Assembly (NCBI GenBank): GCA_028622995.1
Contig: JAJQJQ010000008.1
Location: 2,232,001-2,296,000, forward strand
Reading direction: 5' to 3'
Length of the DNA stretch: 64,000 nt
Source of the DNA: Panagrolaimus kolymaensis
Taxonomy: Eukaryota > Nematoda > Chromadorea > Rhabditida > Panagrolaimidae
Positions 12,001-22,655 of this stretch are shown here, in pieces. The position numbers were made by a program, and so were the translations under genes. The notes under the pieces were generated by a model. It did not search any database. It saw only the letters and a list, made by a program, of their open reading frames with translations, and had not been told where the DNA came from. Position 1 is the first letter of the stretch, and every line of letters starts with the position of its first letter.

Positions 12001-14638
12001 CTAAAAAAATCAGTTATTCTCTCAAAATTTTTGGTCAAAAAAATTTTTAGTTCACGCAGCAAATTGCGATTCCTCTGATAATGTGGTAACCACCGTATAT
12101 AATTCAACAGTTAAAGCAAAATCTTCTAATGATGGATGTTGTTATTTAACCGTCTTAAATTGGAATACAAACACTTCTTCTTGGTGTCAATCCCATTATT
12201 TTGACCTAACGACAGATTCGAAAAATTATGTCAAATTTATTCCAAACAATGAGAAATTTCAATATATTGGCTTCACAACTGGATCACCAAACGATATTCC
12301 CGATATTAAAATTAATGATACATTTTTTGAATTCAAGTTTGTTAATTTTTTTATTATTATTATATAATAGATTAGATAATATGGTTTTTAGTAACGACAG
12401 TGTACACTCATGGTCAAGATTATTTTTTTACGGATTGTCAAATGCTTTCATAATTCCTCCAAATACGGCGATAAGCTTTAAAAGCATGCGTTACACAGGT
12501 AAATTTGTTGTTTAACGTTTTAAAAGGTTTTTTTCCAATGATGATACTTTTTTTTTATTTGAGCTATTTTTTTCTTAAATTATTTTTAAACATAATAGAA
12601 TACACGTTGAATTTCCTTCAATTAGATTGTAACATTTTTTAAGACAATGAGTAACCGTAAAATATTGTAATTTCATGGGGAATCGACAAATTTTCCATTT
12701 TTATAATTTTTTGAAGAAGGGAAAGCTTGCCACTTTCCCATAAAATTACTGAGTTATACGATATCTCGTAGTCTTAAAAAATGTTGCGACAAATTCACCG
12801 TGAATATGCTTCTTGCCATCACAAACCTTAAAACCCGCTATAATGTATCTATTATGAATTGTTAACCATTTTTTTTATTTAGGTGGAGAAGGATATGACG
12901 ATTATAATGTTATAAAGGGTATTTTAACTTCTCGATCTTTTGTGGATCCTACCTTTCGTAATTTTGAACAAAATACGATAACAATTTTTGAGGGTGTGAT
13001 TTGTCAATTTAAAGTAAAATTGTTAGATTTACCCCCAAATGCCACACTATACCTTTATATGGGACCCCATGTTGAATTACAAAAGTAAGAAACTTTGGAT
13101 TCCACTAATACAATTCTTTTTATTTTTTAGGGTAATGAAAGTCAATCAAACTATAACATTTGTTGCAACTACTTACAATGAAACAGTATACATTGAGTTA
13201 AATAATACTCACAATCCTAATGGAGAATATCATCGTGGATATGTTATTGAATTTGAAATGATTCAAAGTAATATATTTTAAATATTTTTTGCTAAAGTGT
13301 CGGAAATAATAATGTTATATGCAAACAAAAATTAAAATTATATGGTTTATATTTTAATATTACTAATTTAGACGATTCTACAACATTTCCACCAACATCA
13401 ATACCACGTATTGTTACAACTACACCTTCAGCAACTTCTATAGCAAATAGTGATCCTCCTACTTCACCAATATTACCTAATTCAGGAGGAGAAGACACCG
13501 CAAAATGGTGGATTATTGGAGCAGCTTTAATGATTATTATTTCTGTTATAATTATAATTATTGTACATTGTCTTAGAAGAAAATATTATAAAAGAAAGTT
13601 TGATGAATTACAAGAAGCTATTAAGATAAAAATGGAAATGTCACCTTTAGAAGTAAAACTTAGCCATGACGAGAGATTAACTAAACAACTGGATCCGAAA
13701 AATGTGATCATCGATTTTGATACTATTCTTGGAAAAGGTGCAAATGCTACCGTTTATAAAGGTTTTAATTTTTTTCTTTTTAAGCCGCTTTAATTATTTA
13801 GTTTTTAGTTTATCTAAAAGGATCATTCAAATCAGATATTACTGAAAATAAGAAATTAAAATTTGTTACTCAAATCGAAGAAAATTGCCATGCAGCATTG
13901 AAGGTTCCGACAAGTTTCGATCACGATGAAGTGGAACAATTTGTACGAGAACTTGATGCTTTAATTACTCTTGGATCCCATTCACATATAATAACATTTG
14001 TTGGATGGACACTCTACCACGATGTGCCTGCATTAGTAACTGAACTCGCTAATACCAATCTGCTACAATATGTAAAATCATTTCGAAGCCAAGTTTTACC
14101 TATCAAAACTATTATTTCTATTTTATGGCAAATTACTCAGGCGTTAGAGCATGTGGCTTCTTTGATGATGGTTCATCGAGATGTAGCATGTCGAAATATT
14201 TTATTGACAAATGAAAATACTGGAAAATTAGCTGATTTTGGTTTGTGTTGTCATTGCGATGAATCCTTTACTTATCAAGCGAGCATTAATAAACGACTCC
14301 CCTTAAAATGGTTGTCAATCGAGGCCTTAACGGAACGAATATTTTCTGAAAAATCAGACGTTTGGTCGTTTGGAATTCTTTGCTTTGAAATATTTTCATA
14401 TGGATCTGTTCCATATGCAGCTTTAGGCAATGAAGAAATGCTTGAATTTTTACAAGCTGGCAATCGATTAGAAAAGCCAAGGTATAATCCTGACCAAATT
14501 TATTCATTAATGCTAGATTGTTGGAAGATGGACCCAGTGGATCGTCCAAAATTTGAAGAAATTGGAAATTTAATAAGAACCATGCTTGAAAATGAAACTG
14601 CAAGTTATGGTTACCTAACTTTGGGATCTGAAGAATAA
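9025..14638 (+). CDS. receptor tyrosine kinase with CUB-like ectodomain (RTK1)
   Basis: Multi-exon gene. Exons I can place: 9025-9237, 9303-9415, about 9512-9739, 9786-10267, 10309-10552, 10655-10770, 11056 to about 11300, 11371 to about 11570, smaller ones to about 13280, a membrane-span exon ending at 13761, and 13809-14638. A signal peptide (MIFYVLFLLKLASISC) is followed by repeated CUB-like extracellular modules (CMWRF then GFGGIV near 9935-10160), a Pro/Thr-rich stalk, one membrane helix (WWIIGAALMIIISVIIIII) and a cytoplasmic kinase. Kinase motifs are complete: glycine loop GKGANATVYK, AALK lysine, catalytic loop HRDVACRN, DFG, and PLKWLSIEAL, which is typical of tyrosine kinases. The tail ends SYGYLTLGSEE. 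The start could also be 9031, which matches RTK2. It resembles short nematode-specific receptor kinases; the ligand is unknown. Confidence 0.8.
10794..10998. mobile_element. MITE in RTK1 intron, TA target duplication
   Basis: The ends CAGTTTAGCATAC and GCATGCTAAACTG are inverted repeats bounded by TA on each side. The element is about 205 bp with no coding capacity, and the corresponding RTK2 intron lacks it. This fits a Tc1/mariner-type MITE. Confidence 0.6.
12603..12815. mobile_element. degenerate inverted repeat in RTK1 intron
   Basis: The segment containing AACATTTTTTAAGACAATGAG (about 12630) pairs with GTAGTCTTAAAAAATGTTGCG near 12768-12790, and the outer parts (CACGTTGAATTT against AAATTCACCGTG) also pair. 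RTK2 has a much shorter intron at this place, so this is probably an inserted, decayed foldback element. Confidence 0.5.
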
Positions 14639-15089
14639 AAAAGAAATTTTTTTTTATTGCTCAACTCGTTTAAGAATAATTTGCATTTAAGTTTGACTTA
14701 ATTTTCTGTAGCAACATGTTTTTCTCCATTAAATTTATTTGTTTTTAAATAATACAAAATTGCATTTTGTTTAAGCTTGTTTACCTATATTCTAATTAAA
14801 ATAAGCTTTTTTATCTTTGCTTTATATTTGTTTCCCTTCGAAAATAAAATTTAAGGAAATTTAGTCAAATTTTTCATATTTTTTAGTTAAAACATGGCTA
14901 AAGCTTCGAAGTCGTTTCCGGAGGCGGAGGCGCGTAATACGGGGAAATACTCAAATTAAATAATTAGCGATAGATGTTTTTTTTAAATTCAACTTTGTTC
15001 GTCCTAAAAATTTTGGTTTATACTCAAAGGAAAAAATCTTCTCCAATAAAAGCACATCGTTTTAATGAAAGAAAGAAAGAAAGAAAAAA
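14639..15089. other. spacer between RTK1 and Hsp70-like A
   Basis: About 450 bases of AT-rich sequence. A short GC-richer patch near 14910-14945 (TTCCGGAGGCGGAGGCGCG) stands out but has no recognisable function. No gene is seen. Confidence 0.4.
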
Positions 15090-15098
15090 ACTGATAAG
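15090..15098 (+). promoter_or_regulatory. GATA-factor box upstream of Hsp70-like A
   Basis: ACTGATAAG lies 106 bases before the ATG. The same octamer ACTGATAA is found at nearly the same distance before Hsp70-like B, D and E. It matches the extended GATA consensus used by intestinal GATA factors in C. elegans; activity here is inferred. Confidence 0.6.
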
Positions 15099-15195
15099 AT
15101 AAGTTTTCTGTAAAATAAAAACTTAAAATAAAGAGTGTATATAAAATTATTGATTTTTTTTTCTTAAACTTAATATTTTTAATTAGAAACAAAGT

Positions 15196-17571
15196 ATGGT
15201 TTTTCATGTTGGAATAAATCCTGATGATGGTGAATGTTCAATTTATAATGAAGCAAATAAAAAAACCAAAACATTTTCAATTGGAAAAGGTATGTCTTTT
15301 TTAATTTACAAAATACATATATATGATCTTTTATGATAGTTGAGCCAAATGATATTGATAAAGTTGAAGAAATGTTTAAAGAAATTAAAACCAAAGTTAA
15401 AGGCGAAATTGGTTGCGCTTGTATTTATTTGCATTGGGAATACAATAATGAAATAAGGAAAATATTTATTAAAAGCGGAAAACAGCAGGGATTTTCTAAA
15501 ACACAATTTATCTCTGAAATTACCTTAATTTATTTGTGTTACTGTTTTCAAACAAAATGTATAACAAATTCTAGTGATATAATTTGGATCTTAACACACA
15601 ACGGGGTGTGTGTGGTCTGGAGAAAAACAAACACGAAAGTTAAAATGTTGGAGGCAATTTATTTAACCGAAAATAATTTACTAGAATTTAAAAAAAAGCA
15701 GGATACAGACCCAAATTTTATAATCACCGACGAAGTTGTGAAGAACGATATTAATCAAGATTTAATGAAAAAGGTGTTTCGAAATTGTAAATTGCTTTTA
15801 TGTGAAAATAAAATAACGGTATCTGAAGTCGCTTTACTAAAAGCACGAATAATGGCGCATGATATGGACGTTATGGAATATGATACGTTTGTTCAATTTC
15901 CAATTAATATGGTTGTAAAAATAAATGACAAAGAATTTTTGATCTTTAATTGGGGCGAATTGCTGCCAATTGAAAGAAGTATAGTTATACCAATTCACAA
16001 CGGTGAAAAATTATTAAAGGTATGTCGCAAAAATACAAATATGTTTTACAAAAGTTATTTTTATTTTCAGATTAACGTTTTCTTACAAACTGAATATGAA
16101 CAAATTGATTTTTTTTCTGAGGAAATAAAAGTAACATTTGAAATGTTAACGGCTGGTGAAATTACATTAACTTTTAAATTAGATGAAAATCAAATTTTTT
16201 CTACGAAAATTGAAATAAAAGAAAGTAAAGAAATGGATCGTTTAAAAAAGCTTTATTTAAATGACAATGAAGTAAGTGTTTTTAAAAAGCTAAAAGAAAA
16301 AATATTTTTATTTAGCAAGTGTACAATATTCCTAAAAAAAATTTAATTAGCAACATAAATATCAATGTTGTTGGGATTGATCTTGGGACTTCAAGATGTT
16401 GTGCGGCAGTAAATAGACGAAATGGAATTGAAACAATGGCTTTAGATAATGCTGGGGAGCAATTACTCCCATCATATGTTGGATTCGAAGAAACTCAACC
16501 CAAATGTGGCAGGGAAGTGGTTAGAAGAATGCAACATTATGCGAAATCGATAGTTTTTGATGCAAAAAGAATTATTGGAAAAAATTATACTGAAGTTAAA
16601 ATTGATGAAAGTTGGCCTTTTGAAGTCATTCAAATGGAAAATAAGCCACTAATACGAGTCCACGGACCAAATGGTGAAATAGAAAAACAACCTGAAGAAG
16701 TTTCAGCTGAATTACTAAAACATATCAAACAAAAATGTGAAGAGTTGCAAGGAAAAGAATTAAATGAAGTTGTGATAACTGTTCCTGCTGCATTCAACGA
16801 AAATCAAAAATTAGCAACTTATGCAGCAGGAATATTTGCAGGCTTTAAAATTATTCATCTTTTAGCTGAACCCATAGCCGCATCTATTGCATATTTTGCT
16901 GATAAATCTATTCCCACAGATTTCGTTACGCTTTTGTTTGATCTTGGAGGAGGCACTTTGGATATATGTATTTTCAAAGTTGCTAACAATAACCTTCAAA
17001 TTATTACCAATCATGGAGATGGGTATTTAGGTGGAAGGGATTTCGATCAACTTTTATTTGATCATTTTATAAAAATATTTAAAGATCGATTTCAAATTAA
17101 TGTGGAGGAAAAAGATACTTTAAAGTTTCGATTAATGCAAGAATGCATGAATATTAAACACAGTTTATCAACTGAACCTAAATCTGGGTAAACAAAAACT
17201 TCATTTTTAAATTAGAATTTCGAAAAAAAAATTTTAGATTGGATGTTGCTGATTTTAGTCACAAATTTAATGACTATTTGGAAATTACGAGAATAGATTT
17301 CGAATCAATGGCGAAGTCCCTTTTAAACCGTATTCAAGCCCTTCTCATTGAAACTATGGCTAAAGCGAACTACGTTTCCAAAGATATTAGTAAAGTTTTG
17401 CTTGTCGGTGGTGGATGTAGAATGCCAATGATTCGAGAATTACTTGTAAGAATGTTTTCAAGTTCTGAACATTCATGTAATGAAAATCCTGATGAAATTG
17501 TAGCTATTGGAGCAGCGTATTATGCATCGTATATTAATACTCAAAATAACTCCAATTGTTCTTTAATGTAA
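15196..17571 (+). CDS. Hsp70-like protein A: degenerate ATPase domain, SBD-like segment, intact ATPase domain
   Basis: Five exons: 15196-15289, 15340-16019, 16071-16271, 16316-17187, 17238-17571, all GT-AG, giving 726 residues. Residues 1 to about 210 align with a shortened Hsp70 nucleotide domain: HVGINPDDGECSIYNE mimics VGIDLGTSRCCAAVN but lacks the catalytic Asp, and the DLGGGT loop is lost. Residues about 213-325 resemble the Hsp70 substrate-binding beta domain (EEIKVTFEML, GEITLTFKLDEN). From about residue 344 a full Hsp70 nucleotide domain follows, with IDLGTSRCC, FDAKRIIG, AEPIAASIAY, FDLGGGTLD, VGGGCRMPM and NPDEIVAIGAAYY, and the protein ends there with no second substrate domain. 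Normal Hsp70 is about 640 residues in the order ATPase then substrate domain. The role is probably an ATP-driven chaperone or regulator; client and compartment are unknown. Confidence 0.8.
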
Positions 17572-17932
17572 TATGAAAAATTAATTGAGTTAATAATTTC
17601 TTTTTATTTCCCATGTGTTATTTTTGATTCTATTTTTATAAATTTACATTTTTGCATTTATCCATTATTGCAAGACCGGAATAATTCCGCCGTCAAGTAA
17701 ATTACATCTTAAAAAAAGAAAAGAAAAAAATTAAATATTCAAAAAAGTCGTTTCAACAAAAATTTATTTAGAGACAAACAACAACAAAGAAGTGTTACTA
17801 AAAATATTCAAGAAAATGACATCTTTGCAATAAATGAATGGACTCGACAAGACAAAGCATTAAAAAAATGAACCATAATTTCTTTAGAAAACGAATTTTC
17901 TACAAACAATTAAAAAAATTTCATTTTCGAAA

Positions 17933-18016
17933 ATGTCGTTGAATTACCGAGCGAGAGGAATATGAAGTCTATCGAAGTGGAATGAATACCACACACACTT
18001 TCATGACAAGAAAACC
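17933..18016 (-). pseudogene. relic of SUN-domain exon, fragment 2
   Basis: A stretch containing GTCGTTGAATTACCGAGCGAG and ATGAAGTCTATCGAAGTGG aligns with the SUN exon at about 59762-59850 of the UNC-84-type gene, same orientation. The upstream bases 17810-17930 match 52065-52190, so the relic and its surroundings were copied together downstream of Hsp70-like A and D. Confidence 0.6.
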
Positions 18017-18379
18017 CCAAATGTAAAATAAGCGTTTTTTTTTAGCAAAAATGTATAACGACAAACTTGAGCTTGATAACAATGAGCTCCAAATTTGTTT
18101 AAAAAATGATTTTATTTCAAAAAAATAATTCTTAGAAGTAGGAAATGCTTTTTACTTTGATAAAAAAACTGCTTCCTTTTGTAAAAGAAAATAGAAAAAA
18201 GATACGGTGTACCTGATACCATCAATTCATTAAAATACTGGATCTTCGTTAGTTTTACTTCGTTGTTTCTTTGTTTAACTATATTAACCTTTGATATGTA
18301 TGCTGATCATTTGTTTTCGATTTTTGGACTAATAAATTATTATCTTTATTCATCATACCATGATATACATATATGTATT

Positions 18380-18910
18380 CGCACGTCCAGTGAATGCTGG
18401 CGGCGGCCATCGACAATTGTGGAGGTTTCCTCGATCATTTATATAGTGGTTGGCTGTGGTCTCGATGGTGGTGAAAGAATGTAGAATAGGTGCAGCTCCT
18501 CACTTTTTGTGGGCAATGATCATGAGCATAAAATAGATGCGTTAAAGTGTGTAATTAAATTGAGGCGTAGCATTATGTAGTTAAATCGCTCCGCTGCAGT
18601 GGTTTAATCTGGAATAAAATAGTTCTGTGTAGTAAAATATGAGAGCTGTAGTCGTGTGTTTCTATTATTCCGGGAGCTAAAATATAGGTGTTACATTATG
18701 TAGCTCGATTGCAGCGTTGCAGTGTGGAGTGAAATAGAGGAGTTGCAGTTGTGTAGCTGAACAGATGGTCTGCATGTTTGGTTGTTGATCCCTTAGTTGG
18801 GAATATGGTAATAAAATAGCTGCAGTAACTAGAGCCGGGTGCCACCTGCAGTATGGACCAGCTATAGGGTAATTGGGTAGGATGCGCAAAAGAGAGTGCG
18901 GTATTGCCGT
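18380..18910. repeat. degenerate tandem repeat region, locally less AT-rich
   Basis: Units containing ATTATGTAGTTAAATCGCTC, GCTGCAGTGG and GGAATAAAATAG recur at roughly 100-140 base spacing (for example 18570-18620, 18695-18740, 18795-18830) with many changes. The base composition is closer to balanced than in the flanks. Open frames on either strand are short and not supported. It may be an old satellite or an unrecognised non-coding transcript. Confidence 0.45.
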
Positions 18911-19674
18911 TCCCCAACAATATATTTGTCCAACAGTAGCTATTTTACCGTGTGATATGTATTTGTTCAGAAACTTTTAATTGCACGTATCAAAGGTATT
19001 GCAAAGGCACAACTACACCATTTTGTTAATAAAATAAATATTTAGAAAGCTTATTAACTTTGCAAAAATAAAACATTTTCTTTACATTATTTGTTTTTCA
19101 AATTTATTATTTGCTTGAAATTACATCGTGAAATGAGTTATTTGCAAAAAGATGAATAAAATTATTTGAAGAAGAAAAAAAATTGTTTCATTTATGTAAA
19201 ATAAATGGTGAACCACGTTTTACATATTTATTAAAATTATAATAATTTTAAAGAAAAAAATTTCATCCATTTTGAGACAATAATTATGTACAGGTCTTGC
19301 TTGCGCAGCCAACCATCATTGGTTGTCTTCGACAAAGAATTTGACCTTTTTCTTTTGTGTCAATGTGAATGCGCTATTTTCTGCTGTGTATTTAACGTTG
19401 TGTGCAAAATCAAATCGTAAAATTAATAAAATCCATCTTTATTTTTAACACATTTCTTTCCTTTTTTTAAAGAGATTGTTACTAAAGTGAAACAATTAAA
19501 AATGGATGAATGCAAAAATTTTTTGCTTTCCTATACAAATGTTTAATTCTTGGTTAAAACTTTCTATTTTTTTTTCATGCAAAATTTGCTCTCTTAAAAT
19601 TTTTATTTGAGACTCAAGACAAAAATAATCTTCAATAAAACAGCAAATCAATAAAATAAAGAGAGAAAAAATAA
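18911..19674. other. spacer upstream of Hsp70-like B
   Basis: AT-rich sequence without a supported gene. The part from about 19490 on, with AAATGGATGAATGCAAAAA and AAAACAGCAAATCAATAAAA, matches about 53727-53930 upstream of Hsp70-like E, so the promoter side of the two genes shares ancestry. Confidence 0.5.
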
Positions 19675-19682
19675 ACTGATAA
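19675..19682 (+). promoter_or_regulatory. GATA-factor box upstream of Hsp70-like B
   Basis: ACTGATAA lies 106 bases before the ATG at 19781, in the same position as in paralogue A, and is followed by a CTCAATTTTGTG stretch that is also conserved in E. Confidence 0.55.
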
Positions 19683-19780
19683 AACTCAATTTTGTGTAAT
19701 ATTAAAAATAAAAAAATAAAAAATAACGTTATTGATTTACCTTTTTCTTAATTTAATTTATTTTCAAATCTATACAAAGT

Positions 19781-22197
19781 ATGGTTTCTCATATTGGGAT
19801 AAATCCTAAAAGCGGTTGGTGTTCAGTTTATAATGAAAAAACTAAAGAAACAAAATCATTTTTTGTCGGTATAAGTAAGTGTTTTGTAACTTAAAAATCG
19901 TAAATCGTATTAACCTTTATAGTTGAGCCAAATGACATTGAAAAAGTTGATGAAATGTTTAAAAAAATAAAAGCCAAAATAAAGGGGGAAATTGGATGCA
20001 CGTGTATTTATTTGTTTTGGAAATACACAAATGAAATCAGGAAAATATTTATTGAAAGTGGAAAACTATATGGGTTTTTGAAAATTGAAATTGTTAGTGG
20101 AAGTAGAATAAATTATTTGAGTTACTCTTTTTCTACAAAAAGTAATCCTAATCCTGGTAATATTATTTGGATATTAACCAAAATTGATTTCTGCACTATA
20201 TGGGAAAAGTCAAAAACTAAAGCTAAGATATTGTGGGCACTTTCAAATATACCGATTTCAACGGAAGATGATTTATTAGACATTAAAAGGAAATCACGAA
20301 TTGATAGAGATCCAAATATTATAATAAATAATAAACATTATAATCCTAATGTAAATCTCGATATAGTAAAAAAAGTATTTACAAATTGTAAATTGCTTGT
20401 TTTTGAAAAAAAAACATCTGCTTCGGAATCTGCTTTAATAAAAGCTCGAATAATGGCGAAAGATTCAGAAGTTTTGGAATATGACACGGATCAACAACTT
20501 CTTGCGATATGACTTTTAAAATAAATGATAAAGATTTTATGATTTTTAAAGGAGGTGAATTTTTACCAGAAGAAAAAAGCGCAGTTATACTTATTCCTGG
20601 AAATGAGAAGTTATTAAAGGTATGTAGCAAAGACAAAAATATTTTTTCCAAAAACTTATTTTTTTTTCTCAGGTGTTTGCTTATTATGAAATAGGTGAAG
20701 AATATTATTCTGAAGAAATAAAAGTAACTTTTGAAATGTTCATTGCTGGTGAAATTTTATTCACATTCAAAATCGATGAAAATCAAATTTGTTCTACGAA
20801 AATTAAAATAAATGAAAGTAAAAAGTTTAAAGATTTAAAGACATTTTATTCCACAAACTTTCAAGTAAGAAATTTTTTTTAAACGTCAAAAAAATAAAAA
20901 GTTTAGTTGTTTTTAGAAAATATATAATATCCCTCAAAAATTTTTAATAAATAATTCAAATATAAATGCAATTGGAATAGATTTGGGCACTTCTCGGTGT
21001 TGTGCCGCTGTCAACCGTCAAAATGGAGTTCAAATTGTTTCATTGGGCAATACAGCTGAAGAAAGGTTGTTGCCTTCATACGTTTCTTTTAATGAAGAGA
21101 ATGAAAAATGTGGTCAAATTGCTGTAGAACAGCTATCAAATTTTGCAAAATCAACTATTTTTGATTCAAAGCGAATTATTGGTAGATTCTTTAGGGAAGT
21201 CAAAATAGATGAAAAGTGGCCATTTGAAGTAAAAAATATCAAAAACAAACCAATTATAAAAATACAAGGGAAAGAAGGAGTATTGGAAAAACACCCAGAG
21301 GAAATCGTAGCAGTTTTGTTAAAACTTATAAAACAAAAAGTCGAAGAATTTCAAGGAAAAGAATTAATTGAAACAGTCATTACTGTGCCAGCAGCGTTTA
21401 CAGGAGATCAAAAATTTTCAACTCACAAAGCTGCATTTCTCGCAGGGTGGAAAAATCTTTATTTACTCACAGAACCAGTTGCAGCTTCGATTGCTTATTT
21501 TATTGATCGACCCATTCCAAATGACTTCAGAATGCTACTTTTTGATTTTGGTGGTGGCACATTAGATGTTTGCATTTTTAAAATTACTAATAATACTTTA
21601 CAAATAATGAGCCAATGTGGTGATAATAATATTGGAGGAAGAGATTTTGACAATTTATTATACAATCATTTTTCTTCAATTTTGAAAAGTCAACATAATA
21701 TGGATGTGAATGTTAAAGATAAATTAAAATATCGTTTAATGCAAAAGTGTGAAAAAATGAAACATAATTTGTCTCAGCAAGATGAAACTTTGTGAGTTGG
21801 TTTAAACTTTTGATACACTGTTTGTTAACACAAGCAATTTTTTAGCTTGGATGTTAACGACTTTGATACTACTATAGATAAAATGATTATTTTCCATCGC
21901 AGAGATTTAGAAAAGATGTCAAAAGATATTCTTACGAAAATAAAAGAAGTTATTATGGAAGCTATGGCAATGGCTAATTTCACGTCAAGCGATATCCACA
22001 AAGTATTGTTTGCTGGTGGAAGTTGCCGGATGCCAATGATAAAAACTTTGCTTCAAGAAATGTTTACAAAAGCTGAACATTGTTGTGAACAAAATCCTGA
22101 TGAAGTCGTGGCTATTGGAGCTGCATATTATGCTTATTTTTTGCAAGCAAAAAATTTAAAAAATAAAAGCGAACATGAAAAAGATAACCAAGACTAA
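19781..22197 (+). pseudogene. Hsp70-like protein B, one frameshift in the N-terminal half
   Basis: The exon plan matches A: 19781-19874, 19923-20619, 20673-20864, 20917-21791, 21846-22197. The N-terminal part starts MVSHIGINPKSGWCSVYNE. Relative to E, one base is missing around 20497-20510 (CTTGCGATATGA against CATTGGGATATGA), which puts a stop after DTDQQLLAI. After it the SBD-like segment and a complete nucleotide domain continue open (IDLGTSRCC, FDSKRIIG, FDFGGGTLD, AGGSCRMPM, NPDEVVAIGAAYY), ending in a charged tail EHEKDNQD. The downstream half is well conserved, so the break is either very recent or an assembly error. It belongs to the same subfamily as E and F rather than A and D. Confidence 0.7.
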
Positions 22198-22655
22198 ACG
22201 TAAATTGAAAAAGTCGATAAACAAAAGAAACAAAATTGTTCAGTTATTTAAATAATTTTCCTTTATTTTAATCAAAAAAATAATCATCAAAAAAAGATGA
22301 GACTATGTTTGCTTGAATATTCATAATTTTGTAATAAGTTTCTAATGCTATATTTATTTTAAGATATAAATTTTCTTGTTTTTGATTTTTTATTTCTGAA
22401 ATAGTTTATTATGAAGAAAAAATTCTACCACTTTTAATCAACGTGAATGTGTTATTGAAATCAACGGGCGTAAATTAATAAAGATTTATTTCTCTGATAG
22501 GTAAATAAACGAAAACAAAATTACAAAAACAACTCAAAATAGTGTAATTGAAAAACAATTAAATAGAAATATCATAAAAAATTTTTACAAAAAATTAAGG
22601 CAAATAATTTTAAAATTATTTTCAAAGAATGAGCAAAAAAATAAAATAATTTTTT
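22198..22655. other. convergent 3' spacer between Hsp70-like B and RTK2
   Basis: AT-rich 3' flanks of two genes facing each other; polyadenylation-type AATAAA strings occur on both strands. No further gene is seen. Confidence 0.45.
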
